Shown piece by piece: positions 54,748-62,101 of a DNA stretch of 64,000 nucleotides; position 1 is the first letter of the stretch, and the number at the start of each line of letters is the position of its first letter. Origin of the DNA: Leifsonia shinshuensis (lineage in GTDB: Bacteria > Actinomycetota > Actinomycetes > Actinomycetales > Microbacteriaceae); assembly GCF_014217625.1 (NCBI RefSeq), contig NZ_CP043641.1, positions 3,658,001 to 3,722,000 on the forward strand. The letters are read 5' to 3'. A program made the position numbers and the translations under genes. The notes below the pieces were generated by a model, which was given only the letters and a program-made list of their open reading frames with translations, had not been told where the DNA came from and searched no databases.

Positions 54748-55409
54748 CCCGCTCACTCCCTCGTAGGGTCGATCGTTTTTGAGTGCCTTTCCGGCGGGCG
54801 ATTGAGAGCGAGTGGGAGGTGTGCAGTGCCGGGACCGTGGAGTACCGGAGGGGAGCGCAGCGGAGTGAGGATACGCCGCGAAAGCCCGGGATGGAGCACC
54901 GGCAGGGAGCTACGATCGGGCGACGGAAAGGCCCTCAAATCCCAAAGGGCAGCGCCGCATGCGGCGTCCGCGACTGGTGGCACGCGGGGACATGGATGTG
55001 GCCCCGTCATCGTCTCGGGTTACGACGCGGGGCCAGTACCAAGACGCCCTGCATCCGAACGCTGAACGCTCGCAAGTAGACATCCTTGTCCACGTGGATC
55101 GGAGCTGCGGAGTACGGATCGCTCGACTCTAGACGCCGCTCGCTTCACCGCAACCACGTTGACGCGAGACCCCAGTGAAACCTGGGTCGACGGACGCCGT
55201 CCCACTTAAGTGCCTACGTGCATTCGCTCTCTTCTCTCTCGTCTCTCCTTACGTCCCTTCTCTCATCGTCTCTTCTCCTTCCTGCCCTCTGTCTCCTTCA
55301 TTCCTTGCTCCATCTGTCTCTTCTCCCTTTCGCTCTTTCCTTTCTCGCCGCTTCTCTCGCATGCCCTTTACCGGCGCCCTGTTCACAACGAGCCCGGTTA
55401 CCAGAACTG
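54748..55409. other. Long non-coding stretch downstream of the ardC remnant
   Basis: In about 660 bp I find no convincing gene. Features are a GAGCGCAGCGGAGTGAGG segment near 54856, a GCATGCGGCGTCCGC stretch near 54957, and the extreme pyrimidine tract 55225-55360 listed separately. Short open frames here have unlike-protein composition (Ser/Leu/Phe runs from the CT tract). The region may carry transfer or replication sites of the mobile element. Confidence 0.5.
55225..55360. repeat. 136-nt pyrimidine tract (plus strand), purine-rich on minus
   Basis: I count only 16 purines in 136 bases of the plus strand, scattered singly or in pairs, so the tract is 88 percent C+T. It lies 50-185 bp downstream of the ardC stop; on the minus strand the transcript would be GA-rich. 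It is neither a simple repeat nor a coding sequence. Such a tract could favour triplex or unpaired structures. Confidence 0.7.
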
Positions 55410-56124
55410 CTAGCCGTGGAGCTCGATGATCTCCGCGAGGGTATGGGCCACCTTCAGGACGAGTGCTGCGGTGTCTCGAATGACCGTGACGTCTTCGTCC
55501 GCCCACCCGGTGATGTATCCGACGCTGTATGCGCTGGTGTCGAATCCGGTGAGACCGGAGACGATGTACGCGACCGATTCGGCTTCGACTTCCATCTGGC
55601 CGCGGTGAGCGCGGTACTCGTCGACGTCGTCGATGTGGCGCAGTTCGATGTGTGCGGTTTCGTGAATGAGCGTCTTCGCGGCCTGCTCAATGGCGAGGTT
55701 TTCAGCCAAGGTCACCCGGCGCGACTTGGGGTCGGTGTACCCGCTAGCATTTCCGATCGCCGCGCGGTGAACCGTCCATCCGTGCGTCGCGAGGTGCGCG
55801 GTGAGGGAAGGGATGACGCCGTGGTCGTCGTCGCCGGTCAGCTGGTGGGTCGGGTTCTCTGGCAGTGGCTCGGCCCCTTCGATTGGGTCCGTCTGCGCAA
55901 TGTCGAACACCGACAACGTCGGGAAATACCGAATCACGCGCTTAGCCTCTTGGGCTGCTTCATCAGCGCCCTCAACGGGTTCGTTCTTCTTCTCGTGGTA
56001 CCCGAAGATCTTGATCGACTTCTCGCCTCTGCGCACCTGACGTCCTTTCGCCTGCCACTGCCGGAACCCAGCGACCATCGTCGCTTCTGGGTTCTGGGCG
56101 AGGATCAGGAGGAGGTTGTTCAGG
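55410..56124 (-). pseudogene. ardC-type antirestriction gene, C-terminal part (split by insertion)
   Basis: This is the C-terminal 237 codons of an ArdC-like protein. The start fragment LNNLLLILAQNPEATMVAG joins GRQVRRGEKSIKIFGY (the ssDNA-binding ArdC/DUF1738 domain). A zincin domain follows with HETAHIELRH as HExxH and a downstream Glu in MEVEAESVAYI. ArdC proteins protect incoming DNA from host restriction during conjugation. The N-terminal 50 codons are found at 59239-59390, with a three-gene recombinase element between. Without the insertion both parts give one 288-residue protein. As it stands the protein is disrupted. Confidence 0.85.
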
Positions 56125-56137
56125 AAGGCTGGGGAAT

Positions 56138-56150
56138 TGCATCTGATGCA
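56138..56150. promoter_or_regulatory. Perfect palindrome TGCATCTGATGCA near the element's left end
   Basis: This 13-bp palindrome lies 14 bp inside the element. Its left part, TGCATCTGATG, is repeated at 56270-56280. It could be a recombinase or regulator binding site. Confidence 0.4.
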
Positions 56151-56269
56151 GGATTCAGGGATTCGAGACCGGCCGAGGCTGCGTCGCCTCGGGCCCTGTG
56201 GTCGCTGCGTAGAAACGCCACATGAGGTGCTGCGGTGCGGAAACGAGGAGCGAACCTCACCCCGGATCG

Positions 56270-56295
56270 TGCATCTGATGAATGATATCATCATC
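56270..56295 (+). promoter_or_regulatory. Operator-like palindrome ahead of the element's recombinase gene
   Basis: ATGATATCAT (56282-56291) is a perfect 10-bp palindrome inside a longer imperfect one (GATGA...CATC), and is preceded by a second TGCATCTGATG. It lies 45 bp before the recombinase start and is AT-rich against the surrounding DNA. It is a likely promoter-operator, perhaps for the XRE-type protein of the element. Confidence 0.45.
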
Positions 56296-56339
56296 GGGTG
56301 TCGGTGCGAGGTGCGGATGGTCCCGAGGAGGAGCGGTCG

Positions 56340-57431
56340 GTGCGCGTTGCTCAAGGCAGCCCAGCGGCGCGGCTGCTCACACCGGGCGTGGCGCTGTTCG
56401 CCGCCGAGGAGACCGTGCTCGCGGCGATGCTGGAGGGCTGGGAGCTGCAGCAGCGGTCCCGAATGCTGTCGGGGTTGACGATCGAGCGTCGGCTGTTGAC
56501 GGTTCGCCGGTTCGCGTCGTTCACGAACGACTACCCGTGGCACTGGACGCCGGGCGATGTCGAGGCGTGGACGGCGGAGATGGTCTCGGCGGGGATGGCG
56601 CACTCGACGGTGCGGAACTACCAGATGGCGGTGTCGCTGTTCTGCGGCTACCTCTCCGATCCCCGTTATCAGTGGCACGAGGTCTGCGAACGGCACTTCG
56701 GAGACGTGCCGGTGCAGGTGTTCCACGAGTGGAACACGGTGATCCATCGCAGCGACTACGAGGGGCGGCCGGGCAACCGGCCGCTGTCGCGCGACGAGCT
56801 CCAAGCGTTCTTCGACTATTGCGACCAGCGCGTCTCCCAGGTGCAGTCGACGGGCCGCAAGGGCTGGCTGGCGGCGTTCCGCGACGCGACACTGTTCAAG
56901 ACGATCTACGCCTGGGGTCTGCGCCGGCGGGAAGCCTCCAAGTTGGAGACGGTTGACTGGTCGGGCAACGCTGCGGCTATCGGGTTCGGCCGATACGGGG
57001 CGCTGGCCGTCCGCTACGGCAAAGCACTGCGCGGCAGCCCGCCCAGGCGTCGCACCGTTCTGACCACGATGGGGTGGGCGGCCGAGGCCGTCGCGGAGTG
57101 GACGGAGGAGCTTCGCCCGCTCTACGACGCGACAGGCACGGCGTTGTGGCCGACTGAGCGGCGCGCCCGCGTCAGCGCGGATGCGATCTCGCGACGGTTC
57201 GCCGAGTACCGGGACGCGATCGGTCTGGACCGGAACCTCGGCCCGCACTGCCTGCGCCACTCGTATGCGACGCATCTGCTCGAAGACGGCTTCGACCACT
57301 TGTTCGTGCAGCAGCAGCTCGGCCATTCCTGGGGCTCGACGACCGCGATCTACACGACCGTCGGCGCCGACTACAAGAACAAGGCGCTGCGCCGAGCCCT
57401 CGACCGCGCCTTCCAGCCCGAGACCGAGTGA
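56340..57431 (+). CDS. Tyrosine recombinase of the ardC-inserted element
   Basis: The protein has 363 residues. An N-terminal SAM-like DNA-binding domain (LTIERRLLTVRRFASFTNDY) precedes the catalytic domain: Arg in YAWGLRRREASKLE, Lys in the beta-hairpin region, HCLRHSYATHLLEDG (HxxR), QQLGHSWGSTT (His), and Tyr in TAIYTTVGADY. All active-site residues are present, so it should be catalytic. I chose the GTG at 56340 because of the GAGGAGGAG box; GTG at 56298 is also in frame. It is the first gene of the three-gene unit and 19 bp upstream of the HTH gene. Confidence 0.9.
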   Translation: MRVAQGSPAARLLTPGVALFAAEETVLAAMLEGWELQQRSRMLSGLTIERRLLTVRRFASFTNDYPWHWTPGDVEAWTAEMVSAGMAHSTVRNYQMAVSLFCGYLSDPRYQWHEVCERHFGDVPVQVFHEWNTVIHRSDYEGRPGNRPLSRDELQAFFDYCDQRVSQVQSTGRKGWLAAFRDATLFKTIYAWGLRRREASKLETVDWSGNAAAIGFGRYGALAVRYGKALRGSPPRRRTVLTTMGWAAEAVAEWTEELRPLYDATGTALWPTERRARVSADAISRRFAEYRDAIGLDRNLGPHCLRHSYATHLLEDGFDHLFVQQQLGHSWGSTTAIYTTVGADYKNKALRRALDRAFQPETE

Positions 57432-57450
57432 GACCCCGAGGAGGAACACG

Positions 57451-57801
57451 ATGGCACGCACACCCCAGCCCCGCCTGGGATACCGATGGCACCTGCGACG
57501 GCTGATGGCCGCCCAGGAGATGTTCGCCACCACGACACTGGTTCCGCTGCTCGCCGAGCGCGGCATCGTCCTGTCTGAAGCGCAGGTATATCGGCTCGTC
57601 ACCGGCACCCCCGAGCGGTTGAGCCTGCGCACTCTGACCGCGCTCTGCGACATCCTCGGCTGCACCCCGAACGACCTCATCGAGCCCGTCGCCGAGACCG
57701 CAGCCGTCAAAGCTACCGGCACCACCGGGAAACCCACTGCCGTCTCGGCCACGGCGAAGACCCGCACCCCGCGGCGCGCGGATATCACCCGCAGCAAGTG
57801 A
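57451..57801 (+). CDS. XRE-type HTH protein of the three-gene element
   Basis: The protein has 116 residues. The HTH domain LVPLLAERGIVLSEAQVYRLVTGTPERLSLRTLTALCDILGCTPNDLIEPV resembles the Cro/C1 (HTH_26) type. The tail is Ala/Thr/Lys-rich and basic (RTPRRADITRSK), suiting DNA contact. It may regulate the element or act as a directionality factor. Its stop overlaps the next start as GTGA, so both are coupled. Confidence 0.8.
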   Translation: MARTPQPRLGYRWHLRRLMAAQEMFATTTLVPLLAERGIVLSEAQVYRLVTGTPERLSLRTLTALCDILGCTPNDLIEPVAETAAVKATGTTGKPTAVSATAKTRTPRRADITRSK

Positions 57802-59195
57802 CGGGACAAACCTGTCAGCTCTGCGACCGCGCCGCGATGCCCGGCCGTGGGCTCTGCTCGCGTTGCAGCAAGGGCGTCGGTCGAGTGCGCGGCGACTGCT
57901 CCCGCTGCGAGAAACCGGATCGGCTGCTCGACTTCGAGGGCCGCTGCCGATGGTGTCGTGAACGAGCCAGGAAACACTGCCAGGACTGCAGCCGCAGTGA
58001 CGTCCTCCTCGTCGGCATCGACGGGAACCGTGTCTGCAATCCCTGCGCGCTGCGGCGGCACCTTGACCGCGTGCTCACCGGAGACGGCGTGCTCGCCCCG
58101 CTGCACGCGTCGGTCCTCGCCGCGGAACCCCTCACGACCCGCCGCTGGCTGACCCGCACCCGCGACCTGCTGCGCGACCTCGACACCGGCCGCATCCCGC
58201 TCAGCCACGACACCCTCGACCGGTTCCCGCAACGCCGAGCAGCCGAGCATCTGCGCGCGCTGCTGATCGCCGCTGGGCTCCTCGAGCCGGACCCTCATCG
58301 AAGCCTGCGCCGCCTCGAAGCCCGCGTCCTGGATCTGACCGCACCGCTGGATCACGAGCACCGGCAGCTCGCGACGCGCTGGCTCAACTGGAAAGTCCTG
58401 CCACGGCTGCGGACTCTGGACGAGCAACAGCGCGTCGACATCAGCGCGCGCAACGCTACCCGCCAGATCGAACAGGTCGTCGCCTTCCTCGCTGGACTGC
58501 AAGACGTCGACCGGCATCTGGACGAGGCAACCCAGCACGATATCGATTCGTGGTTCGCGGGCCCCGGCGCCATCCGACACGTCGTCCGCCCGTTCCTCAC
58601 CTGGGCACGCCAGAACCGTCAGCTGCCCCGAGAGATCGAGCTCCCGCCCACCTACGTCGGACAGCCCGTCACCCCGATGGACACCGAACAGCGTTGGCAG
58701 ATCGCCCGGCGACTGATCACCGACGACACCCTCGATCCCGCCGACCGGATCGCCGCCGCGCTCATCGTGCTCTACGCGCAACCGGTGAACCGGGTCGTTG
58801 CGCTCACGACCGACGACGTGACCGTCACCGAGACCGGCACGAACCTCGCCCTCGGCACTGACGCGCTCGAACTGCCCGAGCCGTTCGCGACCGTGATCCG
58901 CCAACTCCCGGTCCGCCGCCGCGCCGGCACGGCCGAGCAGCTCCCGACCCGATGGCTGTTCCCCGGAAACCACGCCGGCACCCACATCACCCAGAACGCT
59001 CTAGCGAACCGGCTGCGCCGAACACTCGACATCCAGCCGAGGCAACTGCGCCTGGCCGCAGCCGAGCAGCTCACCCGAGAGATCCCGCCCGCGATGCTCG
59101 CCAGCATCCTCGGACTGCGCCCACTCACCATCGTCCGCATCAGCGCGAACGCTGGCGGCTCGTGGGCGAACTACGCCGCCGACCGGCAGACCTGA
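57798..59195 (+). CDS. Zinc-ribbon protein with a degenerate tyrosine-recombinase domain
   Basis: The protein has 465 residues. The first 85 residues hold six CxxC pairs (6/9, 20/23, 34/37, 50/53, 61/64, 80/83), probably three zinc ribbons. A helical core-binding-like region (RWLNWKVLPRLRTLDEQQRVD and RHVVRPFLTWARQNRQLP) and a recombinase-like C-terminal domain follow. There the usual active-site motifs appear changed: RLAAAEQL in place of the HxxR box, SILGLRPLT in place of LGH. I infer a non-catalytic partner that binds element ends with the true recombinase. It is the last gene before the right end. Confidence 0.75.
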   Translation: MTGQTCQLCDRAAMPGRGLCSRCSKGVGRVRGDCSRCEKPDRLLDFEGRCRWCRERARKHCQDCSRSDVLLVGIDGNRVCNPCALRRHLDRVLTGDGVLAPLHASVLAAEPLTTRRWLTRTRDLLRDLDTGRIPLSHDTLDRFPQRRAAEHLRALLIAAGLLEPDPHRSLRRLEARVLDLTAPLDHEHRQLATRWLNWKVLPRLRTLDEQQRVDISARNATRQIEQVVAFLAGLQDVDRHLDEATQHDIDSWFAGPGAIRHVVRPFLTWARQNRQLPREIELPPTYVGQPVTPMDTEQRWQIARRLITDDTLDPADRIAAALIVLYAQPVNRVVALTTDDVTVTETGTNLALGTDALELPEPFATVIRQLPVRRRAGTAEQLPTRWLFPGNHAGTHITQNALANRLRRTLDIQPRQLRLAAAEQLTREIPPAMLASILGLRPLTIVRISANAGGSWANYAADRQT

Positions 59196-59201
59196 CAGCG
59201 A

Positions 59202-59222
59202 GTATTCACGGGGTTCGAATAC
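59202..59222 (+). repeat. GTATTC-N9-GAATAC inverted repeat near the element's right end
   Basis: This dyad lies 16 bp inside the right boundary. The inner sequence ATTCACGGGGTTCGAA resembles ATTCAGGGATTCGAG at 56153 near the left end, in the same orientation. The pair may be the core sites that the recombinase joins on excision. Confidence 0.45.
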
Positions 59223-59238
59223 GCCAACCCTGCCAGTC

Positions 59239-59390
59239 CTGTAGTTGTGGAAGGAGCGGGCGAACTCCAGGAATGCCCGCCACTGGCCGCTGTCGGCGAG
59301 CTGTTGGACCTGGTCCATGATCGACGCGTGCAGTGCCTCCGCCTCCGCCTGTCGTTCCTCTGCACTTCGAGAGTTGTGGGTGGGGACCAT
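59239..59390 (-). pseudogene. ardC-type antirestriction gene, N-terminal part
   Basis: The first 50 codons of the ArdC-like protein lie here, ending FLEFARSFHNY, just where the family continues with S-LNN. The ATG at 59390 has an AGGAGG box 9 bp upstream. After residue 50 the frame runs into the inserted element (RTGRVGV...) and stops being ArdC-like. The other 237 codons lie at 55410-56124. Confidence 0.85.
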
Positions 59391-59797
59391 GATGCTTGCC
59401 TCCTGATCGTTCTTGTTGCCGTTCCGGCACAGAGATCGAGAGCGGGCGGAGGCGGCGTAGTGCCCGGAGGGAGCGGTTGCTAAGCGCAACGAGCGTAGCG
59501 AGTGGAGTCTGCAAATAGCGCATCAAGGGAACGGAGCTGATGGAGCTCGCTATGATCGGCTGCCGGATCGGAAAGAAGACCGCCGATACGACAAGACGCT
59601 GGTGCCCTGCCATCACCCCCGCAGGTTAGGACCCGGCTTTGTTTGACCACGAGGGCTCGAGACGATCACAACCGTGTCCGACGAAACACTGCGAAGAGCC
59701 AGCGGGCTAAGCTCACAGGCAGGTGGTGGGGCTCACCCCGAACGAAACTGCGCCGTGCGGCGACAACGGTCCCTGAGGTGACGATGAGGAGCGCCCA
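59391..59797. other. Intergenic region between ardC start and the Cys/His-rich gene
   Basis: This 407-bp region includes the ardC promoter (minus) and the promoter of the gene at 59798 (plus). I see an AGCGCAACGAGCGTAGCGAG segment at 59481-59500, like the GAGCGCAGCGGAGTGAG segment at 54856, and the leader motif at 59722-59774 listed separately. No gene is supported. Confidence 0.5.
59722..59777 (+). promoter_or_regulatory. Leader motif shared with the ABC-F leader, inverted copy
   Basis: GGTGGTGGGGCTCACC at 59722-59737 and CGACAACGGTCCCT at 59761-59774 match two blocks of the ABC-F leader on the minus strand (63803-63788 and 63771-63758). A short reading GTG-GTG-GGG-CTC-ACC ... CCC-TGA could encode a 17-residue peptide starting VVGLTPNET. 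It ends 21 bp before the GTG start at 59798. The function is unknown; shared regulation with the ABC-F operon is inference. Confidence 0.45.
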
Positions 59798-60583
59798 GTG
59801 ACCAAGAGCAACGGTGATGCGTTGACCCTGCGGGGGAGAGAGATTTTCGGCCCGAGCAGCGACGCGAACCTCCTACCGGAGGAGGTGCGGATCCTCTGGG
59901 ACTTCGTCCACGGCGACATCATGGACGGGACGACCAGGCGGCGACTGCTGGCGAACCGGGGTATGTGTACCCGCCATGCGTGGGCGTACGCCACCGTGGA
60001 GATCGAACTCTGGCACGACGGAGCCGGCGCCCGCGGCGGGCATCAACCGTTCGATGTGTCCGTCCTCTACACAGCGTTGCTCGAGGATGTCCGGTGGGCG
60101 CTGCACGGGCCCCCGAAGGCGATGCGGCGTCACTTGGCCAGCGGTGGTGTTTGCGTGGTCTGCGCGGATTTGAAGGGTCCGGCCCTGACGGGGATCATCG
60201 TCACACATGCGGGGATGGACCTTGCCGAGCTGACGGTGGAAGCGAACCGGATGGCGTACATTGCCGAATGGTTCACGGAGACTGCGCCGCTGTGGTCTCG
60301 CGTCGTTTGCGCTCAGTGCGCCGGCGATCATGGTGAGGCTGCCCCGGAGGCGTCGATCCGCTGCCGTCGGCACCTGCTGGATGGGGCACCGCCGGAACCG
60401 ACAGAGTTCGCCGTACTCGCCTCCTACCTCGGCAGGTTGCAGCAGGAGTTGTCGCTGCTGACCGCGTCGATGACTCAGTCGGGTACGCCGGCAACTTCAG
60501 CTGTCGACGCATCCTGGGTGGAGACGCTGGGCTGGTTTCATGGTTGGGCGTTCCCGTTGACGCTGTCGTCGCAGCTGGAGTAA
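59798..60583 (+). CDS. Cys/His-rich protein, DUF6062-like
   Basis: The protein has 261 residues. It repeats a C..H/CxxC layout: RGMCTRHAW, GGVCVVCADL, VCAQCAGDH and IRCRRHLLDG. This is like DUF6062 proteins, which have paired GFCxxH and CxxC motifs that probably bind metal. No signal peptide or membrane helix is seen. The start is a GTG with a GAGGAG box. The 3' end overlaps the convergent phosphatase gene by 46 bp. The shared leader motif suggests co-regulation with the ABC-F operon. The function is unknown. Confidence 0.65.
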   Translation: MTKSNGDALTLRGREIFGPSSDANLLPEEVRILWDFVHGDIMDGTTRRRLLANRGMCTRHAWAYATVEIELWHDGAGARGGHQPFDVSVLYTALLEDVRWALHGPPKAMRRHLASGGVCVVCADLKGPALTGIIVTHAGMDLAELTVEANRMAYIAEWFTETAPLWSRVVCAQCAGDHGEAAPEASIRCRRHLLDGAPPEPTEFAVLASYLGRLQQELSLLTASMTQSGTPATSAVDASWVETLGWFHGWAFPLTLSSQLE

Positions 60584-61191
60584 CCGGTGGCGGGGATGTT
60601 CCAGCTGATGATGACCGGGTGCCCGTGCTCGTATCCGAGGATGCTTACAGTCCCGGTGTGCAGGGCGAGTTTGCGTCCGTCGATCACGGGGAGGTCCACC
60701 CAGGCGGCGCCGAGGGATCGCAGAAAATGGCCGTGCGCGACTAGTGCGACGTTCCCGCCGTCCCGCACGATGTTCTTCACCTCGGTTAGCACGGCGCGGG
60801 CGCGGGCATAGACGTCGGCTGCGTGTTCTCCGGGGGTGGCGCCGCCGACAACTCCGTCGATCCAGAGGTCCCAGCCGTCGCCGCGGGCTTGCAGGATTTC
60901 GGCGGTGGTGAGTCCTTCAAATCCGCCGTAGTCCCACTCGACGATGTTGGGTTCGATGACGGCCTGCTGGCTGAGTCCGGCTAGCTCTGCGGTTCGCTGG
61001 GTGCGTTGGCGTGGGCTGACCAGCACCAACTCGAACGTCACATGTGCCAGCGCGACACCGATGGCTTTCGCCTCGTCCTCTCCAGCCGGGGTGAGGGGAA
61101 TGTCGGTGACAGACGTGTGCTGTCCGGTGATCGTCCACGGTGTCTGCCCGTGTCGGATCAGGTACACGCGGCCCGGCGTCGGCGATGTCAT
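60538..61191 (-). CDS. Histidine phosphatase family protein (copy 1, last of ABC-F operon)
   Basis: The protein has 217 residues. LIRHGQTPW holds the RHG motif with the phosphorylated His14, SPRQRTQRTAELAG the second Arg, and LVAHGHFLRSLGA the second catalytic His. VEWDYGGFEGLTTAEI is typical of phosphoglycerate-mutase-like/SixA-type phosphatases. It starts at the ATG of an ATGA overlap with the next phosphatase, so they are co-translated. The substrate is unknown. It is a clear homologue of the 61188 product, but identity is modest. Confidence 0.88.
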   Translation of the reverse strand: MTSPTPGRVYLIRHGQTPWTITGQHTSVTDIPLTPAGEDEAKAIGVALAHVTFELVLVSPRQRTQRTAELAGLSQQAVIEPNIVEWDYGGFEGLTTAEILQARGDGWDLWIDGVVGGATPGEHAADVYARARAVLTEVKNIVRDGGNVALVAHGHFLRSLGAAWVDLPVIDGRKLALHTGTVSILGYEHGHPVIISWNIPATGYSSCDDSVNGNAQP

Positions 61192-61769
61192 CGGCTGACA
61201 GCCTCCGGGTTCTGGTCGTATTTCAGCACCGTCCATGAGCTGTCGTGGCGCACGAGCTCGTTCCAGGAACCTGTTCTCGCTTCGATAGGTCCGATCCGCG
61301 GGTCGATCGTTGTCAGGATTGGGCGGATCAGAGCGTCATGGGTGACCACGGCGATGGGGACACCAGCGTGGGCGCGCATCACCTCGTCGAGCGCCGGCCA
61401 GACCCGTTTGAGGACATGGTCGATCGGTTCGACCCCGGGGGCGTCGTCGATTGAGCCGAACTGGGCTTCGACCTCCGCTTTCACCTGCCCGGTCCACGGT
61501 CCGTAGTCGCGGTCGTTGAACTCCGGGACTACATCGAAGTCGCAGTCGAGGTGGTGGGCGATGATTTGCGCGGTGCGGAACGCCCGCTCTAGTGGGCTGC
61601 AGTAGACGATGTCGATCCCTCGCCCAGTCAACGCGACCGCGGTCTCCTCGGCTTCGGCACGACCCACCTCGTCAAGCGGCGGGTTCGCTAGTCCTCGAAG
61701 TCGTCCTTCGGCGTTGAGCGCGGTCTGTCCGTGCCGGATCAGGAACAGGTGTTGCGGTTGGTCAGTCAT
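61188..61769 (-). CDS. Histidine phosphatase family protein (copy 2)
   Basis: The protein has 193 residues. LIRHGQTALNAEGRLRG carries His13, SPLERAFRTAQI the second Arg, and VVTHDALIRPIL the second His. FNDRDYGPWTGQ is typical of cobC/phosphoglycerate-mutase-like phosphatases. The start ATG overlaps the upstream small gene as ATGA. Two phosphatases in tandem in one operon suggest a metabolite phosphatase cascade or different nucleotide substrates; neither is known. Confidence 0.88.
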   Translation of the reverse strand: MTDQPQHLFLIRHGQTALNAEGRLRGLANPPLDEVGRAEAEETAVALTGRGIDIVYCSPLERAFRTAQIIAHHLDCDFDVVPEFNDRDYGPWTGQVKAEVEAQFGSIDDAPGVEPIDHVLKRVWPALDEVMRAHAGVPIAVVTHDALIRPILTTIDPRIGPIEARTGSWNELVRHDSSWTVLKYDQNPEAVSR

Positions 61770-62101
61770 CCTGGCTTCCTCTCTGCGTGTTCGGCGAGTG
61801 TGACGATGATGTTGGCTGCGGCCTCGGGGGAACGGAACGGCCCTCGCGGATGGTGAGTTCCCTGTGGTATGGCGACCCATCGCGCCGGCAGGAAACGGGG
61901 GTACTCGCGTCGAACTCGGCCAATCACGGTCTGGTTGCGGACCACGAGTTGGACGACGTCGCTACCGGGGAACATCGGCACGAGACACACGCCATGCGCG
62001 CATGCTGTCGCGACCGCGTTCTCTTCCAGCACGGTGAGGGTGGCACGGGCGATGATGTTCTCAGCGACACGGATAATGGTGGGCTCCTCCACCGTCCTCA
62101 C
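61766..62101 (-). CDS. Small hypothetical protein in the ABC-F operon
   Basis: The protein has 111 residues. I recognise no family. Visible are an N-terminal helix (TIIRVAENIIARATLTVLEE), a hydrophobic strand segment (VCLVPMFPGSDVVQLVV) and a basic surface (RVRREYPRFLPARW). The start is the GTG of a GTGA overlap with the ABC-F stop, and the stop overlaps the next gene as ATGA. Such strict coupling suggests a stoichiometric partner. An in-frame extension into ABC-F (to 62272) is not needed. Confidence 0.68.
   Translation of the reverse strand: MRTVEEPTIIRVAENIIARATLTVLEENAVATACAHGVCLVPMFPGSDVVQLVVRNQTVIGRVRREYPRFLPARWVAIPQGTHHPRGPFRSPEAAANIIVTLAEHAERKPG

Larger units (their letters stand above)
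56125..59238 (+). mobile_element. Three-gene tyrosine-recombinase element inserted in ardC
   Basis: A 3,114-bp segment with its three genes on the plus strand splits the minus-strand ardC. The split ends 152 + 715 bp sum to 867 bp, exactly 288 codons plus stop, and the joined codon becomes AGC (Ser), which matches the FHxYS motif of the family. No target duplication is seen at the chosen ends. Internal G-ATTCA-GGG-TTCGA-like motifs occur in the same orientation near both ends (56151 and 59202). Tn554-type site-specific transposons also carry several recombinase-fold genes and make no duplication, but gene order differs. Boundaries are uncertain by a few bases. Confidence 0.8.
47069..59390. 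mobile_element. Integrative mobilizable or conjugative element, left part (tRNA-Ser side)
   Basis: From the 3' end of tRNA-Ser onward, genes of mobile DNA replace core genes: a tyrosine integrase (49644), a MobF relaxase-helicase (51227), a candidate toxin-antitoxin pair (48422-49605), an Mrr-like fragment and an interrupted ardC. Codon usage and base composition in the first part (47.2-49.6 kb) are visibly less GC-rich than in the core. No coupling protein or type IV secretion gene is in view, and no second copy of the tRNA 3' end was found, so the right end is unknown and may lie beyond 64 kb. The stated end is only the last gene that clearly belongs. Confidence 0.65.

Noticed and set aside
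54783-55079. 98-residue frame with WWHAGTWMWPRH
   Set aside because: There is no ribosome-binding site, the overlapping frames are equally long and the composition is odd; left as non-coding.
55175-56225. Open frames through the pyrimidine tract
   Set aside because: Ser/Leu/Phe/Pro runs come from the CT tract; no start site or domain supports a protein.
55410-58985. 1,191-residue open frame on the minus strand
   Set aside because: Only the last 237 codons (ardC) are real; the rest is antisense to the recombinase element and joins ardC by chance.
56125-59238. A classical IS or DDE transposon
   Set aside because: There is no DDE transposase, no terminal inverted repeats with target duplication, and the only enzyme is a tyrosine recombinase.
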